From Arthrobacter jinronghuae (GTDB lineage Bacteria; Actinomycetota; Actinomycetes; Actinomycetales; Micrococcaceae), in NCBI RefSeq assembly GCF_025244825.1, contig NZ_CP104263.1, positions 1,612,001 to 1,676,000 of the forward strand: a DNA stretch of 64,000 bases. Reading direction: 5' to 3'. The notes under the pieces were generated by a model that did not search any database, was not told the DNA's origin, and saw only the letters and a list, made by a program, of their open reading frames with translations. Numbering within the stretch: the stretch's first letter is position 1; every line of letters starts with the position of its first letter. The translations under genes were made by a program, and so were the position numbers. Below, piece by piece: positions 54,397 through 63,039 of the stretch.

Positions 54397-54467
54397 GTGA
54401 GCAGAACGCTGAGTAAGAGGTGGGCGCTGCCTGCCGGGTATAAGAGAAGCCGGAACGGGGGAACATC

Positions 54468-55562
54468 ATGGGCGCGATGGATGACCTGCTGGGGCCGAAC
54501 GAGGTCAAGACCCTGCACGATGCGCTGGTCGGCGCGGAGCCCGGTATCGATTGGGACGAACTGCTGGACACCCGGACCCGGTTGGAACCGTTGTCGCTGC
54601 GCGGCCGCACCGACGCCGTCGCGCACGCCCTCGTTAACGCGCTGGGCACCTATCCGGCCGCCGCGGTTGCGTTCCGCGCCGCGCTGGACGATCCGACCTT
54701 CACCGGTTGGGCTCTGTGGCCGGTCACCGAGGCTGCCGTAACCTTGGCACTGGCCGACGGCGGCACCCCGGCCTTCGACGACGCTGTGGCGCTGCTCGCG
54801 GAACTGACCCCGGGGCTGACCAGCGAGTTCGCCATCCGGCGGCTGCTGAAAGCCGATCACGAGCGCGCTTTGGCGATCATCCGCACCTGGACCGACCACC
54901 CCGACGAACACGTACGCCGGCTGGCCAGCGAGGGAACCCGGCCCTACCTGCCGTGGGCCGTCCGGGTGCCGTTGCTGCTCGCTACGTCAGGGGCCACGCT
55001 GCCGCTGCTGGATGCGATGCACAACGACGAGTCCGAATACGTGCGCCGGTCCGTCGCCAACCACGCCAACGACCTCGCGCGGCACGCACCCGAGCTCGTG
55101 CTTGAGGCAGCCGCGCGCTGGCAGCAGACCGGCACGCCCGGCAGCGCCTGGGTGGTTCGGCGGAGCCTTCGCACGCTGGTGAAGAAGGGAAATCCCGGTG
55201 CGCTCGAGCTGATGGGTTTCACTCCGGCCGAGGTGAGCGTAACCGAGCTCCGGGCGGAAGCGTCCATCCTGCAGCTGCCGGGCGAGCTGGGCTTCGGCTT
55301 TGTCCTGACCAATACCGGAGACGCTCCGGCCCGGCTGTCGGTTGATTACGCGGTCCATTACGTCAAGGCGAACGGGTCCACGGCGGAAAAGGTCTTCAAG
55401 CTGACCACGGTGTCCCTGGAGCCGGGGGAGTCCCGGCAGTTGAACGGCCGGCATGGCTTCCGGCAGATGACCACCCGGCGGCACTATGCGGGCACGCATG
55501 CCCTGGAGGTGCAGGTCAACGGGGTCCGGCACGGCCGGCTGGAGTTTGATCTGCTCCTGTAG
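54468..55562 (+). CDS. DNA alkylation repair protein (AlkC/AlkD-like HEAT repeat)
   Basis: A 364-residue protein built of HEAT-like helical pairs in its first 240 residues ('HERALAIIRTWTDHPDEHVR', 'DAMHNDESEYVRRSVANHAN') as in AlkC/AlkD 3-methyladenine glycosylases. A C-terminal beta domain of about 110 residues with 'GFGFVLTNTGDAPARLSVDY' is Ig-like, which fits the AlkC subgroup. It probably excises N3-alkylated bases. GGGGGAA lies before ATG. Confidence 0.8.
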   Translation: MGAMDDLLGPNEVKTLHDALVGAEPGIDWDELLDTRTRLEPLSLRGRTDAVAHALVNALGTYPAAAVAFRAALDDPTFTGWALWPVTEAAVTLALADGGTPAFDDAVALLAELTPGLTSEFAIRRLLKADHERALAIIRTWTDHPDEHVRRLASEGTRPYLPWAVRVPLLLATSGATLPLLDAMHNDESEYVRRSVANHANDLARHAPELVLEAAARWQQTGTPGSAWVVRRSLRTLVKKGNPGALELMGFTPAEVSVTELRAEASILQLPGELGFGFVLTNTGDAPARLSVDYAVHYVKANGSTAEKVFKLTTVSLEPGESRQLNGRHGFRQMTTRRHYAGTHALEVQVNGVRHGRLEFDLLL

Positions 55563-55597
55563 GGTCCCCTCGGTCCAGGGCTTGCTAGCCTGTGCCC

Positions 55598-56413
55598 ATG
55601 AAAACAGTCACGGTCCGGCAGCCCGGGCCGTCCGCCGCCGACGTCGGCCTGGCGGGACGGCGGGCAACGTGCCTCCTCCTTGCCCGCCTCGGAATGGTGG
55701 CGGCAGCAACGGTGGCGGCGTGGCTCATCATGCGCGCCGTTGACGGTACGGCCACGTTCCCGTCCTCACCGATGCTGGCGTCCCTCAGCCTGATTCCGGT
55801 GAACATCGCTTCGCTGCTGCTCGTTTCGCGCCTGCTGCGAAGCGAGGGGTCCAACCTGCGGTCCCTCTTTGCGCCGGGTCGCTCGGTGCTTCGGGACGCC
55901 GGGTGGGGCCTGCTGTGGATCGCCGTCCTCTATATACCGTTTGTCCTCGCCGTTATGGCCACGATGTGGGTGCTGCACGGATCCGGCATGTTCGATGCGT
56001 TCGCCACCGTGTTCTACGACCCCGACGCCGCCACGATCTCCTCACCGGCCTGGTCACTGATCCTCGGCATCCTTGCTGTGGTGACGTTCGCTCCGCTGAA
56101 TGCGCCTGCCGAGGAAGCCGTCTACCGCGGCTACGCGCAGTCCCGGCTCTCGGCCTCGTGGTCTCCGTGGCCGGCGATGCTCGTCTGTTCCCTGGCCTTC
56201 GGCGCGCAGCATGCTTTCTTCGCTCCGACTACTGACGCGATGGTTGTGTACGTGGTTGCCTTCACCGTGTGGGGACTCGGGTCGGCGCTCATCGTCCGGG
56301 CTCAGGGGCGCCTGTTGCCGATCACCATCGCGCATCTGCTCGTGAACCTCATGACGAGTTCCCCGGCAGTCGTGTTCCCCGTCCTGGTGCTCACCGGCGT
56401 CGTGCAGTACTGA
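55598..56413 (+). CDS. CPBP family intramembrane protease, second copy
   Basis: A 271-residue membrane protein with about seven helices. The EExxxR motif is 'APAEEAVYRGYAQSRL', followed by 'FGAQHAFFAP' (conserved His) and 'ITIAHLLVNLM' (His and Asn). It is unrelated in sequence to the other CPBP protein at 40425 beyond these motifs. ATG 55598 is preferred to GTG 55592. The MFS gene follows after 19 bases. Confidence 0.88.
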   Translation: MKTVTVRQPGPSAADVGLAGRRATCLLLARLGMVAAATVAAWLIMRAVDGTATFPSSPMLASLSLIPVNIASLLLVSRLLRSEGSNLRSLFAPGRSVLRDAGWGLLWIAVLYIPFVLAVMATMWVLHGSGMFDAFATVFYDPDAATISSPAWSLILGILAVVTFAPLNAPAEEAVYRGYAQSRLSASWSPWPAMLVCSLAFGAQHAFFAPTTDAMVVYVVAFTVWGLGSALIVRAQGRLLPITIAHLLVNLMTSSPAVVFPVLVLTGVVQY

Positions 56414-56432
56414 CAGGGAGACCGGACCGGCA

Positions 56433-57698
56433 ATGAAGCAGACCCGCCCAACCATCGTGCTGGATGAGGCGCGCCGCGTCTCGGTTCAGCGGCGTACCCT
56501 CGCCGTGGTTGTCCTCAGCCAGATCCTCGGCGGGGCGGGGCTGGCAGCAGGTGTCACGGTGGGGGCACTTCTGGCTCAGGACATGCTTGGGTCGGAGGGC
56601 CTCGCCGGCCTGCCCGCCGGATTGATCACCCTGGGTTCCGCGCTGGCTGCTTACCTGGTGGGAAGAGTCACCCAGCGGGCCGGACGGCGCATTGGACTCG
56701 GAGCCGGGTTCGTCGCCGGCGGTCTCGGTGCCCTGGGCGTGGTCCTAGCCGCGGTGGTGGACAGCCCTCTTCTGCTGTTTGCGGCCCTGTTCCTTTATGG
56801 GGCGGGAACGGCCACCAATTTGCAGGCTCGATATGCCGGAACGGACCTGGCGCTGCCGGACCGCAGGGGACAGGCCATCAGCATTGCGATGGTCGCGACG
56901 ACGTTCGGGGCGGTTGCCGGACCCAACCTGGTTACGCCCATGGGCCGCTTCGCCGACGGTCTCGGTATCCCTGCCCTGGCCGGCCCGTTCCTTCTTGCCG
57001 GAACAGCGTTCCTGGCCGCCGGCGTCGTACTGCTGGTGCTTTTGCGCCCGGATCCGTTCTTTCTGGCACGCGGGTTGGAGAACCGGACGGCGGATACCGT
57101 GCCGAGCGACGTCGGTGCGCCGGCAGCCCGTCCGGGGGCCGGAGTCTACGTGGGTGCCGCCGTGATGGTGCTGACCCAGATTGCGATGGTGGCGATCATG
57201 ACCATGACGCCGGTGCATATGAGGTCCCATCACCATGACCTTGCCGCGGTCGGAATGGTTATCGGGGTGCACATCGGCGCGATGTATCTGCCGTCGCTTG
57301 TCACGGGGATATTGGTGGACAAACTCGGACGTACTCCAATGGCTATCGCCTCCGGGGTGACCCTGCTCTTGGCCGGAGTCACCGCAGCCTTCGCTCCGGG
57401 GGAATCCCTGGGGCTACTGATCCTGGCCCTCGCCCTGCTCGGCATTGGCTGGAACTTCGGGCTTATTGCCGGCACGGCACTGGTGGTTGATAACACGTCC
57501 CCGGAGATCCGCCCACGTGTGCAAGGCAAGATCGATGTGCTCGTTGCCTTGGCCGGGGCCGGAGGGGGAACCCTGTCCGGCGTGGTGATGGCCGGCACCA
57601 GCTACGCCACACTCGCCCTCTCGGGCGGCATCCTGGCCTTGCTGCTGATCCCGGTGCTGTTCTGGGCCCGGCGTAGCAAGGCCGTGGAAGGGTACTAG
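56433..57698 (+). CDS. MFS transporter
   Basis: A 421-residue transporter with about twelve helices. The loop motif is 'GRVTQRAGRRIGLGAGFVAG', and a long hydrophilic loop (about residues 205-240) joins the two halves. A His pair in 'HMRSHHHDLAAVGMVIGVHI' marks helix 7-8. The substrate is unknown. Its end overlaps the convergent arsN1 gene by four bases. Confidence 0.85.
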   Translation: MKQTRPTIVLDEARRVSVQRRTLAVVVLSQILGGAGLAAGVTVGALLAQDMLGSEGLAGLPAGLITLGSALAAYLVGRVTQRAGRRIGLGAGFVAGGLGALGVVLAAVVDSPLLLFAALFLYGAGTATNLQARYAGTDLALPDRRGQAISIAMVATTFGAVAGPNLVTPMGRFADGLGIPALAGPFLLAGTAFLAAGVVLLVLLRPDPFFLARGLENRTADTVPSDVGAPAARPGAGVYVGAAVMVLTQIAMVAIMTMTPVHMRSHHHDLAAVGMVIGVHIGAMYLPSLVTGILVDKLGRTPMAIASGVTLLLAGVTAAFAPGESLGLLILALALLGIGWNFGLIAGTALVVDNTSPEIRPRVQGKIDVLVALAGAGGGTLSGVVMAGTSYATLALSGGILALLLIPVLFWARRSKAVEGY

Positions 57699-58240
57699 TC
57701 GTCGGTTCCGACGGCGTCGCTGCGCCGCTCCAGGAAGAGGGTGTCCCGCCATTGACCAGCGAGCGGTCCGTGGCTCATTTTCGCCACACGTTGGCGCCTG
57801 CCAACCACGCGGAAGCCCTCTGCCTGGTGCAGGGCGAGGCTGGCCGTGTTCTCCGGAAAGATACTGCACTGAAGCGTCCAGATTCCCGAGGTTTCAGCGG
57901 ACGCCACCAGTGCGCTCAGCAGAAGCCGTCCGATGCCGCGTCCTCGGGCTGCGGGGGCGGTGTAAACAGAATGTTCGACGACGCCCCGGTAGGCATCCCG
58001 GGTGGAAACGGGGGAGGCCGCCGCCCATCCCAGGAGGCCGTTTCCTGCGTCGGCAACAAGCCTGAGTCCGGGTAGATGGGCGGAATCGAAGGCTTCCCAG
58101 TCGGGCACCTTGCTCTCGAAGGTGGCGTGGCCGGTGGCAATCCCCGCCGCGTAGATCCTGCGCACCGAGGGCCAGTCCGAAGCCAGCAGGGAACGGACGA
58201 GGATCGCCCCGCCCGGCTCAGCAGCAGGTGGGCTGCTCAC
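57695..58240 (-). CDS. arsN1: GNAT acetyltransferase, arsinothricin resistance ArsN1 family
   Basis: A 181-residue GNAT enzyme. It follows the ArsN1/phosphinothricin acetyltransferase pattern: 'IYAAGIATGHATFES', 'LLGWAAASPVSTRDAYRGVV', the acetyl-CoA loop 'ARGRGIGRLLLSAL', 'GIWTLQCSIFPENTASLALH' and 'WRDTLFLERRS'. ArsN1 acetylates the amino group of arsinothricin, an organoarsenical antibiotic. The start is GTG 58240, overlapping the arsR stop (GTGA), so it is expressed under arsenic control, which supports ArsN1 over a general phosphinothricin acetyltransferase. Confidence 0.8.
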   Translation of the reverse strand: MSSPPAAEPGGAILVRSLLASDWPSVRRIYAAGIATGHATFESKVPDWEAFDSAHLPGLRLVADAGNGLLGWAAASPVSTRDAYRGVVEHSVYTAPAARGRGIGRLLLSALVASAETSGIWTLQCSIFPENTASLALHQAEGFRVVGRRQRVAKMSHGPLAGQWRDTLFLERRSDAVGTDD

Positions 58241-58587
58241 CGGGGAGACAGGACCGCAGCCGCGCGTTCCAGTGCACCCGGAACGATGGAGTAGTAGGCC
58301 CAGACGCCGCGCTTTTCGCGGTGCAGGATGCCGGCGTCGACCAGGATCTTCAAATGGTGGGACACCGTCGGCTGGCCCAGTCCGATCGGCTCGGTGAGGT
58401 CACATACGCAGGCTTCCTTGTTCTCCTGGGCGGCAATCAGGGAGACCAGACGCAGCCGGGTCGGCTCGGCCACGGCCTTCAGCAGCTGGGCGAAGCGTTG
58501 GGCGTCTTCGACGCTCAGCGCTTCAGAAGTCAGCGGGGTGCAGCAGGCCTCGACGGCGGGAGCGGGAACTGTCAGTGCAGTGGTCAC
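58237..58587 (-). CDS. arsR: ArsR family arsenite-responsive repressor
   Basis: A 116-residue winged-helix repressor. The As(III) site is likely Cys15-Cys16 in 'VEACCTPL', with Cys60 or Cys62 in 'EACVCDL'. This matches the Cys15/Cys16/Cys55 arrangement of Corynebacterium ArsR and supports GTG 58587 as the start. 'GQPTVSHHLKILVDAGILH' is the recognition helix. The frame is open upstream, but that stretch is the control region. It is divergent from acr3. Confidence 0.9.
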   Translation of the reverse strand: MTTALTVPAPAVEACCTPLTSEALSVEDAQRFAQLLKAVAEPTRLRLVSLIAAQENKEACVCDLTEPIGLGQPTVSHHLKILVDAGILHREKRGVWAYYSIVPGALERAAAVLSPR

Positions 58588-58605
58588 CTGCCCATTATGC
58601 ACAGA

Positions 58606-58635
58606 TTGACAGGTATCGATATATCCCGGGATACT
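58606..58635 (+). promoter_or_regulatory. Promoter of acr3-arsC
   Basis: TTGACA (58606-58611) and GATACT (58630-58635) are spaced by 18 bases, upstream of acr3. The -35 is perfect. An ArsR-like operator follows directly. Confidence 0.6.
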
Positions 58636-58637
58636 CA

Positions 58638-58657
58638 ACATCGAAGGATATCGATGT
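58638..58657. promoter_or_regulatory. Candidate ArsR operator
   Basis: ACATCGA (58638-58644) and TCGATGT (58651-58657) are inverted around six bases, the spacing seen in ArsR boxes. A second inverted pair, ATCGATAT (58615-58622) and ATATCGAT (58648-58655), spans the promoter spacer and the same site. Binding would block both arsR-arsN1 and acr3-arsC. Confidence 0.65.
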
Positions 58658-58702
58658 TCTTCAATGTAGTTTGCCCTGTCGATGTCCCTGCCAAGGAGCT
58701 TT

Positions 58703-59827
58703 GTGAGCACGTCCACCGCACCACCCCAGACCGGCCAGGTCACCGCCCGGCTCTCCACCCTGGACCGCTTCCTGCCGGTCTGGATCCTCGCCGCGATGGC
58801 CGCCGGACTGCTGCTGGGCCGCCTGGTTCCGGGCATTGGGCCTGCGCTGGACTCGGTGAAGGTGTCGAATGTGTCGCTGCCCATCGCCGTCGGCCTGCTG
58901 GTGATGATGTATCCGGTGCTGGCCAAGGTCCGCTACGACGAAACCTCGAGGGTTGTCGCCGACCGGAAACTGATGGTCACCTCACTGGTGCTCAACTGGG
59001 TCGCAGCTCCGGCGTTTATGTTCGCGTTGGCCTGGATCTTCCTGCCGGACCTGCCGGAATACCGCACCGGACTGATCATTGTCGGACTGGCCCGCTGCAT
59101 CGCGATGGTGATGATCTGGAACGACCTGGCCTGCGGTGACCGCGAAGCCGCCGCCGTGCTGGTCGCCATCAACTCCGTCTTCCAGGTCCTCGCCTTTGGT
59201 GCCCTGGGCTGGTTCTACCTGCAGGTCCTGCCCGGCTGGCTGGGACTGGAAACCACCAGCGCCGGCTTCTCCTTCTGGGCCATCACCGCCAGCGTCCTGG
59301 TTTTCCTGGGCATCCCGCTGCTGGCCGGCTTCCTCACCCGGACCCTCGGTGAAAAGGCGAAGGGCCGCGACTGGTACGAGGGCACGTTCCTGCCGAAGCT
59401 CGGCCCGTGGGCACTGTACGGCCTGCTGTTCACCATCGTGCTGCTCTTCGCGCTGCAGGGGGATGAGATCACCTCGAACCCGCTCGACGTCGCCCGCATC
59501 GCCCTGCCGCTGCTGGTCTACTTCCTGGTCGTGTTCGGCGCCGGAATGCTCCTCGGCAGAATCCTGAACCTGGGCTACCCCCGGACCACCACGCTGGCCT
59601 TCACCGCCGCCGGAAACAACTTCGAACTCGCCATCGCCGTGGCGATCGGCACCTACGGCGTGACCTCCGGCCAGGCGCTGGCCGGCGTCGTCGGACCGCT
59701 GATCGAAGTCCCCGTCCTGGTCGCGCTGGTCTATGTCGCCCTTTGGGCGCATAAGAAATACTGGCCCGCCGCCGCTCCCGTCCCTCCCGCCTCCACAGAG
59801 GCCTCCACAGAAAAGACAAACCGATGA
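58703..59827 (+). CDS. acr3: ACR3 family arsenite efflux transporter
   Basis: A 374-residue carrier with ten predicted helices that extrudes As(OH)3. The essential cysteine is in 'VGLARCIAMVMIWNDLACGD', and the helix 9 region 'TAAGNNFELAIAVAIGTYG' carries the conserved Glu. GTG 58703 has AAGGAG five bases ahead and is preferred to ATG 58682. The stop overlaps arsC by four bases. Confidence 0.95.
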   Translation: MSTSTAPPQTGQVTARLSTLDRFLPVWILAAMAAGLLLGRLVPGIGPALDSVKVSNVSLPIAVGLLVMMYPVLAKVRYDETSRVVADRKLMVTSLVLNWVAAPAFMFALAWIFLPDLPEYRTGLIIVGLARCIAMVMIWNDLACGDREAAAVLVAINSVFQVLAFGALGWFYLQVLPGWLGLETTSAGFSFWAITASVLVFLGIPLLAGFLTRTLGEKAKGRDWYEGTFLPKLGPWALYGLLFTIVLLFALQGDEITSNPLDVARIALPLLVYFLVVFGAGMLLGRILNLGYPRTTTLAFTAAGNNFELAIAVAIGTYGVTSGQALAGVVGPLIEVPVLVALVYVALWAHKKYWPAAAPVPPASTEASTEKTNR

Positions 59828-60243
59828 GCACCACCGAATCCGCAGCCAAGCCCTCCGTCCTGTTCGTCTGCGTGCACAACGCCGGGCGGTCGCAGATGGC
59901 CGCCGCGTACCTGCGGCACCTCGGCGAGGGGCGGATTGAGGTCCGCTCGGCCGGCTCCGCGCCCGCCGACTCGGTCAACCCCGCCGCTGTCGAGGCCATG
60001 GCCGAGGAGGGCATCGACATGTCCGCCGAGCTGCCCAAGGTGCTGACCACCGAGGCCGTGAAGGAGTCCGACGTCGTGATCACCATGGGCTGCGGCGACG
60101 CCTGCCCGATCTTCCCCGGCAAGCGCTACGAGGACTGGAAGCTCGACGACCCCGCAGGCCAGGGCGTGGAGGCGGTCCGCCCCATCCGCGACGACATCAA
60201 GGCGCGGATCACCGCGCTCATCGCCGATCTCCTGCCGGCTTAG
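59824..60243 (+). CDS. arsC: Arsenate reductase (LMW-phosphatase fold)
   Basis: A 139-residue arsenate reductase. The P-loop 'VCVHNAGRSQMA' has Cys16 and Arg22 (CX5R). 'MGCGDACPIFPG' holds the second and third cysteines. Arsenate is reduced to arsenite for Acr3 export; in actinobacteria this type uses mycothiol/mycoredoxin or thioredoxin, which cannot be told here. It is coupled to acr3 by an ATGA overlap. Confidence 0.93.
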   Translation: MSTTESAAKPSVLFVCVHNAGRSQMAAAYLRHLGEGRIEVRSAGSAPADSVNPAAVEAMAEEGIDMSAELPKVLTTEAVKESDVVITMGCGDACPIFPGKRYEDWKLDDPAGQGVEAVRPIRDDIKARITALIADLLPA

Positions 60244-60276
60244 CAAACCCTTCGTTCTCCCTGAGGAAAAGCACCA

Positions 60277-61746
60277 ATGAACACTGATCTGTCCCAGCTT
60301 CCCGTCGCCGTCATCGGCTCCGGCCCCGTGGGGCTGGCTGCCGCCGCCCACCTGCTCGAACGCGGGCTGACGCCGGTGATCTTTGAAGCCGGCGACGCGC
60401 CTGCCGCTGCCGTCCGCGCCTGGGGACATATCCGGCTGTTCTCGCCGTGGCAGTACGACGTCGACGCCGCCGCCCGCCGCCTGCTCACCGGCACCGGCTG
60501 GCAGGAACCGGACGCGGAAACCCTGCCCACCGGCGCGGAGCTCCTCGAACAGTACCTGCTGCCGCTGGCCGCCGTCCCCGCCATCCGGAACGGTCTGCAC
60601 ACGAACAGCGAAGTAGTTGCCGTCAGCCGCGAAGGCCTGGACAAGACCCGCACCGGCGGCCGCGACACCACCCCGTTCCTGGTCCGCGTCCGGAATGCTG
60701 ACGGTACAACTGCCGATCACCGGGTCCGCGCCGTCATCGACGCTTCGGGCACCTGGAACTCCCCGAACCCGCTGGGCTCGGCCGGACTTGCAGCACCGGG
60801 GGAGTCCGCAGCCTACGCGGAGGGCTTCATCACCGCGCCGTTGCCGGATGTCACCGGTCGGGACCGCGCCCGTTTCGCCGGCAAGCACGTCCTGGTGGTC
60901 GGTGCCGGCCATTCTGCGGCCAACACCTTGCTGGCGCTGGGGGAGCTGGCCGAGCAGGAGCCGGAAACCCGGATCAGCTGGGTGATCCGACGGTCTTCGG
61001 CGTCAAGCGTGTACGGCGGTGGCGACCTGGACGGGCTGCCCGCCCGCGGTGCATTGGGCAGCCGGCTGCGGAGCCTGGTCGAGGAAGGCCGCATCGACCT
61101 GCGGACCTCGTTCACCATCACCGGCTTCAAGAGCTCGGACTCGCTGACCGTCGTCGGGACCACGCCGTGCGGGGAGACGCAGTTGGACGTCGACCTGCTG
61201 GTTCCGGCCACCGGCTTCCGCCCGAAGCTGGACATGCTCCGTGAAGTCCGGCTGGATCTGGACCCGGCCGTGGAAGCTCCGCGGGCGCTGGGGCCGCTCA
61301 TCGACCCGGAATTCCACAGCTGCGGCACCGTGACACCGCACGGCGCCCGGCTGCTGTCGCACCCGGAGAAGGACTTCTACATTGTCGGCATGAAGTCCTA
61401 CGGCCGGGCGCCGACATTCCTGATGGCTACGGGGTACGAGCAGGTCCGTTCCATTGCCGCGGCCCTGGCCGGGGACCAGAAGGCGGCCGACGACGTCGAA
61501 CTCGTCCTGCCCGAAACCGGGGTCTGCTCCACGGATCTGGGCGGCAGCTGCGACACCGTGGCCGGCTGCGGCACCGACGACGCCGCTGATCAGGGGGAAG
61601 TTTCCTGCTGCGGAACGCCGGAACCGGCTGCTGCTGCACCCGCTGATTCCTGCTGCTCGGCGCCCGAACCTGCGTTCCTCGGTATTCCTACCGGTCTGGA
61701 GCACGGTCGCTCCGTAGCCATCGATCCACCAAATCGGTCACAGTAG
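60277..61746 (+). CDS. FAD-dependent oxidoreductase with cysteine-rich tail, ars-linked
   Basis: A 489-residue flavoprotein. The FAD-binding motif is 'VAVIGSGPVGLAAAAHLLER' at the start, the NADPH motif 'VLVVGAGHSAANTLLALG' near residue 207, and 'DASGTWNSPNP' and 'LLVPATGFRPK' are FMO-like marks. The last 75 residues are a flexible tail with seven cysteines at 417, 425, 431, 444, 445, 459 and 460 (two CC pairs), a likely arsenite-binding segment. It follows arsC by 33 bases with GAGGAA before ATG. ArsO-like monooxygenase is the nearest named relative, but the reaction is unknown. Confidence 0.8.
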   Translation: MNTDLSQLPVAVIGSGPVGLAAAAHLLERGLTPVIFEAGDAPAAAVRAWGHIRLFSPWQYDVDAAARRLLTGTGWQEPDAETLPTGAELLEQYLLPLAAVPAIRNGLHTNSEVVAVSREGLDKTRTGGRDTTPFLVRVRNADGTTADHRVRAVIDASGTWNSPNPLGSAGLAAPGESAAYAEGFITAPLPDVTGRDRARFAGKHVLVVGAGHSAANTLLALGELAEQEPETRISWVIRRSSASSVYGGGDLDGLPARGALGSRLRSLVEEGRIDLRTSFTITGFKSSDSLTVVGTTPCGETQLDVDLLVPATGFRPKLDMLREVRLDLDPAVEAPRALGPLIDPEFHSCGTVTPHGARLLSHPEKDFYIVGMKSYGRAPTFLMATGYEQVRSIAAALAGDQKAADDVELVLPETGVCSTDLGGSCDTVAGCGTDDAADQGEVSCCGTPEPAAAAPADSCCSAPEPAFLGIPTGLEHGRSVAIDPPNRSQ

Positions 61747-61769
61747 GTCTCGGAGGTCTTCCCGCAGTT

Positions 61770-62531
61770 CTAGAGCAGAGTGCCGCCCGAGACCTCGACG
61801 CGTTCGGCCGTCATCCAGCGCAGCTCGCTTGACGCAAGGGCTGCGATGGCATCGGCGATCTCGTCCGCCTGGCCGACGCGGCCCAGCGCGGTCTGATCTG
61901 CCAGGCTGCTGCGCAGGTCGGGGTCGTCGCGCATAGCGCCGCCGTTGAAGTCCGTGGCCGTGGGACCGGGGGCAATGCTGTTAATGCGGATGCCGCGGGG
62001 CCCGAGCTCCACGGCGAGGGTGCGGGTGATGGCCTCCACTGCCGCCTTCGACGCCGTGTAGAGCGAGGTGCCGAGGCTGACGTGGCGGGTGAGCGAGGTG
62101 GACACGTTGATGATGCGACCTCCGTCGCCGATGTGGGGTGCCAGTGCCTGGATGAGGAAGAACGTACCGCGCACGTTCGTTCCCATGAGGGCGTCGAATT
62201 CATCGACCGTGGCGTCTTCGAGCCGGCCGAACAGTCCGATCCCGGCATTGTTCACCAGCACGTCAATGTCTGAACGTCCCCACCGCTCGTTAATGTCGCG
62301 CCGCAGCGAGACCGTGAAGTCAGCGAAGGAGGCGGTATCCGCCAGGTCGAGTCGCGCGGTGATGGCATCACCGCCTGCGGCGCGAATCTCCTTCACGGCG
62401 CGGAATGCATCGTCGGCTTCGCCCCGATAGGTGAGGACCACGGCGAAGCCCCGCCGGGCGAGGGCGTGGGCGGTCGCTAGGCCCAAGCCTCGGTTGGCCC
62501 CGGTAATGACGGCGATTCGAGGGGCGTTCAT
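61770..62531 (-). CDS. SDR family oxidoreductase
   Basis: A 253-residue classical SDR: 'ITGANRGLGLATAHALARRG' (cofactor), 'LVNNAGIGLFG', catalytic Ser in 'INVSTSLTRHV' and 'YTASKAAVEAITRTLA' (YxxxK). It overlaps the upstream DDN-like gene by four bases (ATGA). The substrate is unknown; it is convergent with the arsenic-island flavoprotein. Confidence 0.9.
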   Translation of the reverse strand: MNAPRIAVITGANRGLGLATAHALARRGFAVVLTYRGEADDAFRAVKEIRAAGGDAITARLDLADTASFADFTVSLRRDINERWGRSDIDVLVNNAGIGLFGRLEDATVDEFDALMGTNVRGTFFLIQALAPHIGDGGRIINVSTSLTRHVSLGTSLYTASKAAVEAITRTLAVELGPRGIRINSIAPGPTATDFNGGAMRDDPDLRSSLADQTALGRVGQADEIADAIAALASSELRWMTAERVEVSGGTLL

Positions 62532-62953
62532 TTGGTGTCTCCTTCCGGGAACTCCACGCTGATGAGAGGACTTCTCTCCATCCATTCCTCAAGGGGTTCG
62601 ACCGGCTGTCCGATGCCGGCCGGGTTCCGCGGCTGATTGAGATCGGCGATGATCGACGAGAATACGGCCTCCCGCTGAGCGGGATCGTTTACCGGAGTAC
62701 CCACTGCGTGCAGATCCGCCCGCACCCCGTTCTTGAGGTGGAACACGAAGTCAGGGTTCGCCACAATGTTCGCGTACCAGCTGCGGCTCGCCGGCGTCGT
62801 GGAGAGATAGATTTGCCCGTCGACCCGGTAGAACCACACCTCGATGCGCCGCGGCCTGCCGGTGCGCGCGCCGGTGGTAGTGATGTCGATCGTGCGCTCC
62901 CGAGCGCTTGAAGCCGGGGTGATAGCCAGCGCCTTTTCGATTCCTGGTTCCAT
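62528..62953 (-). CDS. DDN-like nitroreductase/quinone reductase (PNPOx fold)
   Basis: A 141-residue split-barrel protein of the DUF385 type, which includes the deazaflavin (F420)-dependent nitroreductase Ddn. Marks are 'ITTTGARTGRPRRIEVWFYR', 'TTPASRSWYANIVANPDFVF' and 'HLKNGVRADLHAVG'. It may use F420H2 to reduce quinones or nitro compounds. ATG 62953 follows AGGAGA; a GTG lies just before it. It is the first gene of a two-gene unit with the SDR, divergent from the TetR gene. Confidence 0.82.
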   Translation of the reverse strand: MEPGIEKALAITPASSARERTIDITTTGARTGRPRRIEVWFYRVDGQIYLSTTPASRSWYANIVANPDFVFHLKNGVRADLHAVGTPVNDPAQREAVFSSIIADLNQPRNPAGIGQPVEPLEEWMERSPLISVEFPEGDTK

Positions 62954-62964
62954 CACGCTCTCCT

Positions 62965-62984
62965 AAGTAAGTATCTATTTACTT
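62965..62984. promoter_or_regulatory. Candidate TetR operator
   Basis: AAGTAAGTA (62965-62973) and TATTTACTT (62976-62984) are inverted 9-mers with one mismatch around two bases. The site lies 11 bases upstream of the DDN-like start and 55 before the TetR start, so it could control both directions. Confidence 0.65.
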
Positions 62985-63039
62985 CGGTAGAGTAGACGCG
63001 GGATGAAGATTGTGTCAACGGTGGCACTGAGCGAACGGA

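Noticed and set aside
57695..58240. Generic ribosomal-protein acetyltransferase (RimI-like)
   Set aside because: The ATGHATFES, SPVSTRDAYRG and IWTLQCSIFPEN stretches and the overlap with arsR point to the ArsN1/PAT group.
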